Shown here: piece after piece, positions 6,790-15,628 of the stretch | Layout: every line of letters starts with the position of its first letter | Numbering within the stretch: the first letter of the stretch is position 1 | NCBI RefSeq assembly: GCF_023702125.1 | Contig: NZ_CP098415.1 | Coordinates: 1,302,001-1,366,000 of the forward strand | Reading direction: 5' to 3' | Length of the DNA: 64,000 nt | Source: Halorubrum hochsteinianum | Lineage (GTDB): Archaea; Halobacteriota; Halobacteria; Halobacteriales; Haloferacaceae | Program-made: the position numbers and the translations under genes | The notes under the pieces: generated by a model | Seen by the model: the letters and a program-made list of their open reading frames with translations, nothing else | Database searches by the model: none | What the model was told of the DNA's origin: nothing

Positions 6790-8402
6790 AGGCGGTCGCG
6801 ACGGCCCCGCACGAGTACATGGCGAACTACATTTACACCGGACTCGGGGCGTGGTTCGGAGCTGCGCGGCTCGTCGACGCGACCGGGAGCAAGCGCGGGA
6901 GCTTCCGGCTCGACGGCGAGAAGTGGCGCGTCACCCTGTCGTACCAAGAGTCGGGACTCGCCCGGCCCGACGGGGGCGAGACCCCGGACGGGACGCGCGT
7001 CGACTTCGACACGCTCCGAGAGTTCCGACTGAACGCGGTCGTCGACGACGAGATCGGCCAGCGGAAGGTGAAAGCCCACATCCGCCCACGGTGGCGCGGC
7101 TTGGAGTCCACCGACGGGAACGCGGTCGCCCGGCCGCTGTGGGACCTGGGCGACGCTGTCGACGTGCGCGTGAACGCGTCGAACGTCGAGTTCGACACGG
7201 TCGAGACGGTCATCCAGCGCGCGGCGGGCGCGGTGACGCTCGACCCGATGTACTTCGACGACCGCAACGACGAGTACAGCGTCGTGATCGACGCGGCGCG
7301 GTACGTCCGGCTCGACCGGGATGTCTCCGGCCCGGTTCACGCTCGCGAGGGACCGCTCGCGCGGATGGGTCACCTACTCGAAAGCGATCGGTCTGGATAC
7401 CGGAAGCTCGTTCAGGACGACACGGAGCGGACGGGGTACTACCATACGGTGACGCTCGGGCCGAAGCGGATCCGCGAGTGCTTCCCCGACCACCGGATTC
7501 CGAAGGAGTTGAAGCACTACTACGCCCGCAACGCCGAATCGCTCCCCGACGACCATCCGCTCGCGCACCCGAAGGTCGAAGCCTCGTATCAGGGGAGCCG
7601 GTGGGACGAGACGCTCCGGCCGGCGGACCACGACGAGATCGCGGACGAACTCGAAGAGGCGATCCTCGCGACGATCAACGAGGCGGGCCTTCCGACGCAA
7701 CCCCTCGACGACGACGGGCCGGGGAACGGCCGGACGTACGTCGATGACGCGTACTTCGAGGCGGAGACGGTCGACCGGTCGCGTGTCCTCCCGCTGAACT
7801 TGGAACGTGTCGAGAGCGACCAGCGGAACGTGGTCGTGCGCCAGCTCGCGGACGGTCTCTCGCCGGTCGAGTGGGACTCGTTGAAGACGCTCGTCGCGGA
7901 CGGCGGGGACGTCTCGCCGGCGGAGATTGCCGAGGATCACGACTGGCACCCGGATAGTGTCCGGCGTGGCCTCCGAAGGATAGAGGAGATGGTCGTTCGC
8001 GAGCAGGGGTCGGTGGCGTTGCGGTCGCACTACGTCGCCGAGCAGGTCGTGGAGGCGCTCGACGCGGCGCGTGAGGGCGTGCGGAACGCGATAGGGGCCG
8101 CGGCGAACGCGGTCCAGAACGCGGAGCGTGCGGCCCTCGACGAGCGGACGAACGAACTGATAGCGTTCTGCCAAGCGAACGGGATACACATCGACGAGCG
8201 TGAGGCGCACCTCCGGGTTCGGATGGGGAACCTCGCGGGAGAGTCCTGGTCGGAGCTGGTGACGCGGCTCAAGCGGTACTGGGTCGGTGCGGGCCGTGAT
8301 CCGGAGCGACTGAAAGAAGCGGTGTCGCACTATCGGGACGCGTCGGGACCGAAGATTCGGCCGGTGCGGAGTGCGTGGGGGAAAGGTCAGACGCTCCGGT
8401 AG
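6786..8402 (+). CDS. large element protein with helix-turn-helix (DUF7845-like)
   Basis: 538 residues, starting at the ATG that overlaps the previous stop. It resembles a conserved haloarchaeal provirus/plasmid family that I know as DUF7845 (recalled, not searched). The middle is acidic and uncharacterised. A helix-turn-helix-like segment lies at about 370-400 (DVSPAEIAEDHDWHPDSVRRGLRRI), followed by an Ala-rich helical stretch at about 410-450. It ends the six-gene operon. The size and the DNA-binding segment suggest a replication, partition or maintenance protein of the integrated element, but no replicase motif is visible. Confidence 0.65.
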   Translation: MKAVATAPHEYMANYIYTGLGAWFGAARLVDATGSKRGSFRLDGEKWRVTLSYQESGLARPDGGETPDGTRVDFDTLREFRLNAVVDDEIGQRKVKAHIRPRWRGLESTDGNAVARPLWDLGDAVDVRVNASNVEFDTVETVIQRAAGAVTLDPMYFDDRNDEYSVVIDAARYVRLDRDVSGPVHAREGPLARMGHLLESDRSGYRKLVQDDTERTGYYHTVTLGPKRIRECFPDHRIPKELKHYYARNAESLPDDHPLAHPKVEASYQGSRWDETLRPADHDEIADELEEAILATINEAGLPTQPLDDDGPGNGRTYVDDAYFEAETVDRSRVLPLNLERVESDQRNVVVRQLADGLSPVEWDSLKTLVADGGDVSPAEIAEDHDWHPDSVRRGLRRIEEMVVREQGSVALRSHYVAEQVVEALDAAREGVRNAIGAAANAVQNAERAALDERTNELIAFCQANGIHIDEREAHLRVRMGNLAGESWSELVTRLKRYWVGAGRDPERLKEAVSHYRDASGPKIRPVRSAWGKGQTLR

Positions 8403-8708
8403 CGCGGCCCTTTGTGAGTGGCAACACTATCCAGAACTCCTTTTCGCGCCGTTTTCGACACGATCTATCCCTTCGACCGGTGGGGCTGGGACGATCTCGA
8501 CCGCAATACAAGCGCGGATCTCGGCTCAACGAACTGGTTATCGACGCCGAACCGACACCGGGGGGTCGGTTGGCGGTTAGAGGTGTGGCGAAGGCCACAC
8601 AGCTAAGCTACCGCAGCCCACTTGCCTCGGATCACTACACTGGTTTTCTTTCACATATTCATGTCATACAGGGAAGCACTTACATGAGAGGAGTGTGGTT
8701 AATTTTTC
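8403..8708. other. intergenic after element operon, with small hairpin
   Basis: About 300 bases. A perfect 7-bp hairpin (GTGTGGC, loop GAAG, GCCACAC) lies at 8583-8600. Composition falls from GC-rich to AT-rich at about 8640, marking a change of sequence origin. A 62-codon frame at 8418-8606 has no recognisable match. The sequence just before 8709 is AT-rich and probably contains the promoter of the next gene. Confidence 0.45.
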
Positions 8709-9833
8709 ATGAGTCAAACTAGAGAAGACCTTCACTCACTGCTCTACAATCTTGCCGAGGAAGCCATCGAGATAGCGCAATCCAATTCCGATGGCGATAC
8801 AATTGAGACTACCGAAGTACCATATTTAGAAAGACGTTACCAAACAATAGAAGATAGTATAGAGGGAAGTAGGATCATTAGAACTACCGAAGAAGAGAGC
8901 AGCAAAGATGAGATTAGTACTGATATTTTGAGAATTACCTCTCAAGAGTTACAAGAAACCGAAACATATGACCGGGTGATTAGTGAGGTTGAGAATCGTG
9001 AATTTGAGAGTTTAATCGTCCCTAGTCCAGAGTCATCCGTTACTTCATATATTCAATCCATATTGGACGGAGCAAAAGATGATGTTTCTGATCGGGATAT
9101 TGCGAGACATATTTCAATTTTTACGTCGGAAATAGACAGCGCCCCTATTTCTTGGAACCCCAAAGTTTGGATTTTAGGGTTGGGTATTGAGGATGACGAT
9201 GTACAACTGGAAGAGAACATCTCCATTAGAAAACCAAGTGAAGATGATCTTGTAGAAGATATTCGTATTGAGGATGACGCGGGGTTTAATCGAAGAGCAA
9301 CTGGAATGCCTGAGCGGGCACCTACAGCTATTATTGAGTTCTCTGAGCGCGCCCCAAACCGCAGGGATATCTATGATACAATACAGGTGATGATCTCAGT
9401 ACTACAATTATATGATGTGGGATCTGTTTCGTCAATGAAAATAGATCTTCATACAGAGTCTATTATTAAGCCATTCCCTCTACCTGGCAGGTATAATTCT
9501 CCAGACACTCCATTTAGCTATACAATATCAGACTCAGAAGTGTCAAATATATCACAATTCTATACACATATGTATGAAGTTGTAGAAGAAAGACTCTATT
9601 CTACCGATGAACAAGACTATCTAACCATTTCGTTTGACAGATATGAAAATGCAATAGAAGAGAATAATTCGCCAGAATCGCAATTAACCTCGGCGATAAT
9701 GTCCTTGGAGGCGATGCTACTCAAAGATGAGGAGAAGGGAGAGTTATCGGAGCGTCTTTCTAGAAGGGCGGACATATTACTTGGCTTATTCGGACATCAA
9801 CCCATTGAAATTAGCAGAAAGATCAAGACCGCT
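8709..9833 (+). pseudogene. Apea-like HEPN-domain protein, 5' part, split by an IS
   Basis: This 375-codon part encodes a long acidic N-terminal region and the first helices of a HEPN domain, including RYENAIEENNSPESQLTSAI and a LEAMLL helix. The frame is interrupted just after KIKTA by an inserted element. Removing that element and one copy of the duplicated target rejoins it in frame with 10954-11190, giving about 453 residues. HEPN proteins with R-x4-6-H motifs are often ribonucleases in defence or toxin systems. The low GC content relative to the core suggests recent arrival. As it stands the product lacks its catalytic motif. Confidence 0.8.
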
Positions 9834-9834
9834 T
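9824..9834. repeat. left copy of IS target duplication
   Basis: CAAGACCGCTT at 9824-9834 is identical to 10944-10954. The two copies flank the IS exactly. The duplication may be 10 bp (AAGACCGCTT) if the terminal C belongs to the element. Confidence 0.8.
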
Positions 9835-10943
9835 GCATTGTTGAATGCAAGACGGCGGCAGTATCGGAATAGTGATATTCAAAGTTCCAACAGTAGCTAC
9901 GCTCTCTTGGCGAATTCTCAGACCGGACGACTCAATTTCAGCGGACTTACGCGGTGATCAAAACATCAGTTTCACAAGATACTGCACGAAGTATGAGGTG
10001 GACGATGGCGATGCCTCTCCTCGATACGTCCGGAGAAGGGGAGCAGGCGGCGAGCCCTAACTCGCCGCCTGCGTCAGGTTATGCACGATGCACTTGCGCG
10101 TAAGCTCCCGGAACTGGCCATGCCAGCTCCGGGAGCGGATCTCGTCGCCGTCGTCCTTCAGCATGGCAAACACCGTCTCACTCATTGACCGCTGATTGTA
10201 GACATCATCGTCAATTCGGGCGTTGTGAGCCTTCTTGAGCGCATTTTGCTCACAATGTTTGATCACTGGACGAGTTGATGCTTCACGACAGGCTTCTCGG
10301 AGATCGCTCCACGAGTACATCTTGTCGGCCAGCAGTGCCTGCAGGTCTTCGGCGTTGCGCCGAAAGACCTGCAGCCCAATGTGGCCGTCATAGGCTTTCT
10401 TCGTCGTGAAATGGGCATCCATGATGGCCAGTGACTCCGTGTCAACGAGCAGCGTCGTCTTCATGGCATTGAACGAGTAGCCAACGCGATTTCGGTAGTG
10501 TGAGCTGGCTTGATCGCGCTGGAAGCCACTGGCATCAATCGACGCAGTTCCCGACAGCCCCGCCTGCTCCGCTGACCGGCGGAGCAGGCGGCGCAACTCT
10601 TGCATCGGAAATTCACCGTCCCACACGCTAAACGACGTGAAGTCAGGCGATTTCTCAAGGTCGAACACGTCGAGGATCCCCGGCATCTCGTTCAGGTAGT
10701 CCTCAAACTGCCGGAGCGGTTTGTTGACCTCCTCTTTGAGCAAGAGGAGGCCGATCTTCGTGGACTTGTCGTACCCGTCGTCGCCGTCGGCGACGGCGGG
10801 TACGTCTGGCTCTTCTACATGGGTCGTGGCAAACTCGTGAAACGCCTGTGCAAGGTTCCTGAGCCGTCCCATATCTCCGGACGGCGTCCAAATCCCCTGA
10901 TTTTACCGATCAAATCCGCAGACGGCATCGGCGTTCAACGGAG
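9835..10943 (-). mobile_element. IS5-like insertion sequence, about 1.1 kb
   Basis: The ends are imperfect inverted repeats: the left end reads GCATTGTTGAATGC, and the complement of the right end reads (G)CTCCGTTGAACGC, about 10 of 14 matching. It is flanked by 10-11 bp direct repeats and carries one transposase gene on the minus strand. The host gene reading frame resumes perfectly on the far side. Its size of about 1.1 kb and single 271-residue transposase fit the compact ISH1-like members of the IS5 family, a subgroup assignment made from memory. Confidence 0.85.
10057..10872 (-). CDS. IS5-family DDE transposase
   Basis: A 271-residue transposase carrying a recognisable DDE triad. The first Asp is in SIDASGF (about 114), the second in LADKMY (about 183) and the Glu in RSMSETVF (about 233), with the Tyr-x2-Arg-x3-Glu context (YNQRSMSE) typical of IS4/IS5-type enzymes. 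It lies wholly inside the 1.1-kb element, whose inverted repeats and target duplication are intact, so it could still be active. It catalyses cut-and-paste movement of the element. Confidence 0.9.
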   Translation of the reverse strand: MGRLRNLAQAFHEFATTHVEEPDVPAVADGDDGYDKSTKIGLLLLKEEVNKPLRQFEDYLNEMPGILDVFDLEKSPDFTSFSVWDGEFPMQELRRLLRRSAEQAGLSGTASIDASGFQRDQASSHYRNRVGYSFNAMKTTLLVDTESLAIMDAHFTTKKAYDGHIGLQVFRRNAEDLQALLADKMYSWSDLREACREASTRPVIKHCEQNALKKAHNARIDDDVYNQRSMSETVFAMLKDDGDEIRSRSWHGQFRELTRKCIVHNLTQAAS

Positions 10944-10954
10944 CAAGACCGCTT
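10944..10954. repeat. right copy of IS target duplication
   Basis: CAAGACCGCTT, identical to 9824-9834. Its GCT codon is the shared codon at which the HEPN reading frame is rejoined. Confidence 0.8.
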
Positions 10955-11190
10955 ATTCAATTAGAAGTCGATACGTACACGGATCGGAAACAGATCAAGA
11001 CTACGGAGAAGATTTGGTATATGATATTGTAGATTACACACGCAATTGTATTGTGATATATCTACTTCTATCTGAAGACTTCCCGAAAGAGAAGCTTCTA
11101 AACAAGCTTGATAACGCATCTGTTCAAGCAGAGTCAAGAGAAACATTAAGAGAGGATATCCAAGATGTAGTTCCTGAGTGGGCAATTTGA
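10954..11190 (+). pseudogene. Apea-like HEPN-domain protein, 3' part with catalytic motif
   Basis: This is the remaining 78 codons of the gene interrupted by the IS. It begins in frame with YSIRSRYVHG, which contains the R-x4-H signature of HEPN ribonucleases. A long helix (DYTRNCIVIYLLL) and an acidic tail follow. It has no start of its own and would be silent unless read from within the IS. The composition is AT-rich, like the 5' part. Confidence 0.8.
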
Positions 11191-11272
11191 TCAGCATTGT
11201 AATATCCGGGCTCACGGCCGAAGCCGGCCCGCGGATATCTGTGCTTCGCGACTGTGGCTCCGGTAGTGGGTA

Positions 11273-11608
11273 TCACCGGGGTTCGTCCAATTCGTGATCT
11301 CTAAGTCCCGAGCGCGAAGCGTCCGCGATGACATCACGGAGATCTCTCCCCTCTGCTCGATACCACACCAGCGCATACCCACCGTCAGTGTCAGCAAGCG
11401 TTTCGTGCTGGTCCTCCCAGAACTTGAACGTCGGTCGGACCCCGTTGACCATCGACCCTTTCACGTCCCACGGCCGGCCGTCGCGGTCAGTCGCGTCGAA
11501 CTTCAGTCCGTCCACGACCGGATAGTCGAGCGTCAGCGGGTAGTGGTCGGTCGCCCACAGCTCGACGAGCTTCCCGTACCGACCGACGATCGCCGGGTCG
11601 TAGCTCAC
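11273..11608 (-). CDS. small nuclease-fold-like protein of the accessory island
   Basis: 111 residues. The segment FDATDRDGRPWDVKGSM (about 37-53) has the D...D-x-K pattern of PD-(D/E)XK enzymes, and KFWEDQHETLADTDGGYALVWY follows, echoing the layout of the element nuclease at 5960. Conserved haloarchaeal proviral proteins of this size look similar (from memory). A DNA-cleaving role is plausible but untested. It is the last accessory-looking gene before the chromosomal pilin genes. Confidence 0.6.
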   Translation of the reverse strand: MSYDPAIVGRYGKLVELWATDHYPLTLDYPVVDGLKFDATDRDGRPWDVKGSMVNGVRPTFKFWEDQHETLADTDGGYALVWYRAEGRDLRDVIADASRSGLRDHELDEPR

Positions 11609-11823
11609 GACGATCCTTTGGGTTGCGGTTGGTCGACGCGACGATCTCGCTCGCCGAGCGATTTTCGACCAAAGCTCTACTCGCGTACCTCATTCAGTCG
11701 TAAGTGGGTCCCGTGAGGCTCGTAGCGAGTCGAATCCGGCGACGACAGAGCGGCTAAACGGCTATTTGCTTGTGGTTATGAGAAGGAAAGATGGCCGCAG
11801 GTGCGACCAAATCAGCTACGCGA

Positions 11824-12243
11824 CTAGTTGAAGTCGTAGGTACGCTCGAAGATCGCGTTCCCACTCGGGTCGTGGATGATCCGGACTACTGCTTCGCCGC
11901 CATCAAAACTGGTTCCGTCATCCTTAGATATTTGCCTCTGTTGTCCGGTCTCCCAAGGTCCTCCGCCGATGGATTCGTTGACCCTCTCACCGTCTACGGA
12001 GAGTACAAGGTCACCACCATCGATCGACTGACCACCGGTTTTTGTTACATTGATAACGTCTGTTGTGTTACCGTCAATCGTGAAACTCGCCTGCGGCGCG
12101 GTGTCACCTAACTGATCGCCGAGTCCGAGAACGAACGTCCCGATAACGGCCGCCAGGATGACAGTGATCGCGACCATGAGGATAACGCCGATGACGGGAC
12201 TTACTGCCCTGTCTTCTGCGTTGGATTGATTGCTTGGTTTCAT
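11824..12243 (-). CDS. type IV pilin, PilA-like, copy 1
   Basis: 139 residues. The N-terminus has the haloarchaeal type IV pilin signal, [18 protein letters not shown] (about residues 13-30), which is processed by the prepilin peptidase and forms the hydrophobic core of the pilus. A compact Ser/Thr/Gly-rich beta domain follows, ending with [11 protein letters not shown], also present in the neighbouring paralogue. The product is exported and assembled on the cell surface for adhesion. No assembly ATPase or membrane platform gene lies nearby. Confidence 0.9.
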   Translation of the reverse strand: MKPSNQSNAEDRAVSPVIGVILMVAITVILAAVIGTFVLGLGDQLGDTAPQASFTIDGNTTDVINVTKTGGQSIDGGDLVLSVDGERVNESIGGGPWETGQQRQISKDDGTSFDGGEAVVRIIHDPSGNAIFERTYDFN

Positions 12244-12540
12244 AGTTTGAACCCAGCGGCCACCGCCGAACGAGACTCCAGACGACTCCGGGTTCGTTCG
12301 GATCGGTTGCTGGTTACTCCGGTATAGGTCGGACTTCCTTATGTACTTAATGGCACGAGTATCAACGGAGAAAATTGGTAACAGGGCCGAAATAGTTGGT
12401 ACATCTTCAGATCCACGGACTCCACGGCCCGATCCTTTCTACGGATCCCGATCGTGCGCATCGTGATAGCTGAACCGGAAGCGCTACCGACTCGCGTTCA
12501 AACGTCCGGAGCGAAAGCAGTTGAAACGCTAATTCCGGAC

Positions 12541-12990
12541 TTAGCTGACCGTTGCCGTGTCCTCAAATATCGCGTTCCCGCTTGGGTCGTGGATGAGCCT
12601 GACTTCCACCGTGTCGTCGCTGCCGTACCCGCTTCCGATCGGTCCGATGCCTGCTGTGGTCCCGCTCTGCCAGGTGTCTGTCAGCCCGGACCCGTCCGCG
12701 ACGGTTCCGCTTCTCGTGCCGTCGATGGAAACCGTGATCTGACTCGGATCTAAGTCCTGACCGCCGGTTTTCGTGATGCTGACGTTCACGTCATCAGAAC
12801 TCTCGTTTAGCTCCACGTTATCTACTGAAAAACTCGCCTGCGGCGCGGTGTCGCCCAACTGGTCGCCGAGCCCGAGTACGAACGTCCCGATGACGGCCGC
12901 CAGAATCACCGTGATAGCGACCATGAGGATGACGCCGATAACGGGACTCACTGCCCTGTCGTCCGCGTTCGACTGATTGCTTGGTTTCAT
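12541..12990 (-). CDS. type IV pilin, PilA-like, copy 2
   Basis: 149 residues from the ATG at 12990. Thirteen upstream codons remain open, but the start is placed to match copy 1, MKPSNQSN. The first ~50 residues are nearly identical to copy 1, while the beta domain is divergent and longer. The ends share [13 protein letters not shown]. The sequence just 5' of both starts (TTCAAACTATG on the coding strand) is also conserved, so gene and leader were duplicated together. Divergent head domains on one assembly stem would give alternative pilus surfaces. Confidence 0.9.
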   Translation of the reverse strand: MKPSNQSNADDRAVSPVIGVILMVAITVILAAVIGTFVLGLGDQLGDTAPQASFSVDNVELNESSDDVNVSITKTGGQDLDPSQITVSIDGTRSGTVADGSGLTDTWQSGTTAGIGPIGSGYGSDDTVEVRLIHDPSGNAIFEDTATVS

Positions 12991-13220
12991 AGTTTGAACC
13001 CAGCGCCAACCGACGAACGGGCGGGACACTCGGCCGGCACCGTCGACGCCGAAGACAACTCCGCACCCGTTCAGATCGGTTGCTGGCTGCTCGGTGGGAG
13101 GCCGATTTCCCTTATGAACCTGCTGGCGCGGATATCAACGCGAAAAATCGGACCGACGCCCGTCACCCCGCGCTCCCGACTCGCCTCGTGTTCGACCGGG
13201 ATTCGGAGCGCCTCCCGCGG

Positions 13221-13562
13221 TCACTCGTCGTCCGCGGTGACGACGACGTCGTCACCGGTCGGCGCTTCCACGTCGACGGTGTGGCGCGTGTGTCGCGCGT
13301 GCGTCTCCGCCCAGCGCCGCGCGGGCCCCTCCGCGAGGAACCGCTCGCCGTCGGGGCAGCGCCGACACCGGACGGTCCACGGACGCACGTCGTCCGGGTA
13401 GTGGCCGGTGTGGCGCTCGTGGTCGAGCGCGAACTGCTCTATCGCGTGGCCGCCCGGCGGTACCTCGCTGACTTCGCGGTCGAGGTCCCACTCGCGACCA
13501 CAGCGGGAACACGAGACGGTCGGTGCCTCCGTTCCGCCGTCGGGAGCCGAATGGTCCGTCAC
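13221..13562 (-). CDS. haloarchaeal zinc-binding hypothetical protein
   Basis: 113 residues with CSRCG (about 18-22) and CRRC (about 66-69), two Cys pairs that probably hold one zinc. There is also a His-rich middle (DHERHTGHYPDD) and a second His cluster (ETHARHTRHT). It is acidic and soluble. The gene stands alone between the pilins and the dehydrogenase. No function is recognised. Confidence 0.65.
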   Translation of the reverse strand: MTDHSAPDGGTEAPTVSCSRCGREWDLDREVSEVPPGGHAIEQFALDHERHTGHYPDDVRPWTVRCRRCPDGERFLAEGPARRWAETHARHTRHTVDVEAPTGDDVVVTADDE

Positions 13563-13644
13563 GGGGATTCGGTTCGGGCCCCGATCACTTCAACGCGACC
13601 ACGCCGCGGACGGGGAGGTCCGGCCGTTCGGGTCGCCGACGCCG

Positions 13645-14496
13645 TCACTCCTCGCGCTCGAACTCCGTGTCGAACATACGCGCGGACATCGGTGCCGGGT
13701 CGCCGTCGGTGAGGTTGTACTCGGAGAAGTCGTCCACGCCCGCCTCGCGGAGCAGCTCCTCGTCGTAGAAGCTGTTGCCCGTACACTCGGCGGGGTCGCG
13801 CGCGAGGATCTCCAGCACCGCGTTGGAGACGATCTCCGGGCTGCGCCAGTCGTCCTCGGTCCCGAGCCCGAAGTAGCGGGTCGCGCGGGTGTCGATCGTC
13901 GTCACGGGCCAGAACGTGTTACAGCCCACGTCGTCGGCGCTCAGCTCCTCGGCGAGCGAGAGCGCGATGAACGACATCCCGAGTTTCGACCACGCGTACG
14001 GCGCTTTCCCCGGCGAGCGGTCGGTCACGACCGGCGGCGAGTTCGACAGGAGCCACGCCCCGTCCTGCTCCGCGAGGTGGTCCGCGAACGCGTGCGCGAC
14101 GAGGTGGCTGCCGCGGACGTTCACGTCGGTCAGCAAGTCGAACCGGTCGGCCGGCAGGTCGGCGACGTTCGCCAGCTGGATCGCGCTCGCGTTGTTGATC
14201 ACGATGTCGATCTCCCCGAAGTGGTCGATCGCCTCCTCGACGACGGCCTCGACCCGGTCCTCGTCGCGGAGGTTCAGTTCGAGCGCGAGCGCCTCGGCCC
14301 CGCGCTCGCGCACCTCGCGGGCCGTCTGCTCGATCGACCCCTCCAGTTCGGTGTCGTCGTCGTCGGTCGTCTTCCCGGTCGAGACCACGTCACAGCCGTG
14401 GTCGGCGAGCGCGAGCGCGATCCGCTTTCCGATGCCGCGAGTCGTCCCCGTGATGAACGCCGTCGAGCCCGAGAGGTCGGGCGCTGCGAGTGCCAT
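13645..14496 (-). CDS. short-chain dehydrogenase/reductase, HSDL2-like
   Basis: The 283-residue SDR has the cofactor motif TGTTRGIG (about 16-23), the NNAS motif (about 99-102), and a catalytic Tyr-x3-Lys in YAWSK (about 164-168). The Ser-rich segment before it (LLSNSPP) resembles the hydroxysteroid-dehydrogenase-like-2 branch. The start at 14496 is chosen because the SDR fold begins about ten residues later, and the upstream open frame overlaps the divergent promoter. It probably oxidises or reduces an NAD(P)-linked alcohol or keto compound; the substrate is unknown. Confidence 0.85.
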   Translation of the reverse strand: MALAAPDLSGSTAFITGTTRGIGKRIALALADHGCDVVSTGKTTDDDDTELEGSIEQTAREVRERGAEALALELNLRDEDRVEAVVEEAIDHFGEIDIVINNASAIQLANVADLPADRFDLLTDVNVRGSHLVAHAFADHLAEQDGAWLLSNSPPVVTDRSPGKAPYAWSKLGMSFIALSLAEELSADDVGCNTFWPVTTIDTRATRYFGLGTEDDWRSPEIVSNAVLEILARDPAECTGNSFYDEELLREAGVDDFSEYNLTDGDPAPMSARMFDTEFEREE

Positions 14497-14602
14497 GCCC
14501 TCGGATCGGTCGACCGGGGTATAATTCCCGGTGTCTGAGCGCGGCCCCGCGGCGCGCCCGCCGGGCGCAAACCACTTGACAGGGGGGCGCGTCGCCCCGT
14601 CC

Positions 14603-15607
14603 ATGAGCACTCCGACGGCTGCGGCGGACCGACTCGAATTCGGCGTCCTCGGCACCGCGGGGATCGCCCGCAAGGCGGTGATCCCGGCGATCGCCGCGAG
14701 CGACCACTCCGTCGGCGCGGTGGCGTCCCGGGACGCCGACCGCGCGGAACGGTTCGCGGACGAGAACGCGATCCCCCGCAGCTACGGCACCTACGAGGCG
14801 CTCCTCGACGACGACGCGCTCGACGCGGTGTACGTCCCGCTCCCGAACGGACGCCACGCCGAGTGGACGAAACGCGCCGCGGACGCCGGGCTGGACGTCC
14901 TCTGCGAGAAGCCGCTGGCCGCCGACGCCGACGAGGCCCGGTCGGTCGTCGACCGCTGCGACGAGCGCGGGGTCACGCTGATGGAGGCGTTCATGTACCG
15001 GTATCACCCCCGCACCGAGCGCGCCGTCGACCTCGCGGCGACCGAACTCGACGACGTCCGCACGGTGACCGCGACGTTCCGGTTCCCGCTGTACGACCGC
15101 CCGAACGACGTGCGGCTCGACCCCGACCTCGCGGGCGGCTCGCTGATGGACGTGGGCTGTTACCCCGTCTCGCTGGCCCGGACCGTCCTCGGCACGCCGG
15201 ACCGGGCGTACGCCCACGCCGGCGACACGCGGGACGCGGGCGTCGACACCGAGCTCGCGGGCGTGCTGGCGTACGACGACGGCCGGTCGGCCCGGGTCGC
15301 CTGCGGGTTCGACACGCAACTCGTCCAGCGGTATCGGATCGACGCGACGAACGGCTGGATCGAGGTCGAGCGGGCCTTCGACGCCCCGACCGACGAGGCG
15401 GTGGAACTCACCTACGAGATCGACGGTCGACGCGGCGTCGAGACGTTCCCCGCGGTCGACCAGTACCGGCTTCAGGTCGAGCACTTCGCCGACCGCGTCG
15501 CCGACGGGACCGCGCCGCTCACCGACGGGAGCGAGGCCGTCGCGAACATGCGGATCGTCGACGCGCTCGCGGAGAGCGCCGCCGAGGGCGGTCCCGTCGA
15601 CTGCTGA
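14603..15607 (+). CDS. Gfo/Idh/MocA family oxidoreductase
   Basis: 334 residues. The N-terminal Rossmann domain starts FGVLGTAGIARKAVIPAI (about 13-30). The family motif CEKPLA lies at about 99-104, with the Lys that contacts cofactor and substrate. A C-terminal alpha/beta domain follows, with GGSLMDVGCYPV at about 180. Such enzymes use NAD(P) to oxidise or reduce sugars and related compounds. It is divergent from the SDR gene with about 100 bases between them. The start at 14603 follows a GC-rich leader with no earlier plausible protein. Confidence 0.85.
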   Translation: MSTPTAAADRLEFGVLGTAGIARKAVIPAIAASDHSVGAVASRDADRAERFADENAIPRSYGTYEALLDDDALDAVYVPLPNGRHAEWTKRAADAGLDVLCEKPLAADADEARSVVDRCDERGVTLMEAFMYRYHPRTERAVDLAATELDDVRTVTATFRFPLYDRPNDVRLDPDLAGGSLMDVGCYPVSLARTVLGTPDRAYAHAGDTRDAGVDTELAGVLAYDDGRSARVACGFDTQLVQRYRIDATNGWIEVERAFDAPTDEAVELTYEIDGRRGVETFPAVDQYRLQVEHFADRVADGTAPLTDGSEAVANMRIVDALAESAAEGGPVDC

Positions 15608-15628
15608 GCCGCGTCGCTCGACGCCCGA

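Noticed and set aside
8418-8606. 62-codon frame between the element operon and the HEPN gene
   Set aside because: No overlap coupling, no family resemblance, and a hairpin lies within it; coding not supportable.
10600-11190. 196-codon plus-strand frame as one gene
   Set aside because: Its first half is antisense to the transposase; only the part after 10954 is real, as the 3' end of the split HEPN gene.
11700-11750. tRNA-like string with a T-arm-like AGTCGAATCC
   Set aside because: No acceptor, D or anticodon stem can be drawn around it.
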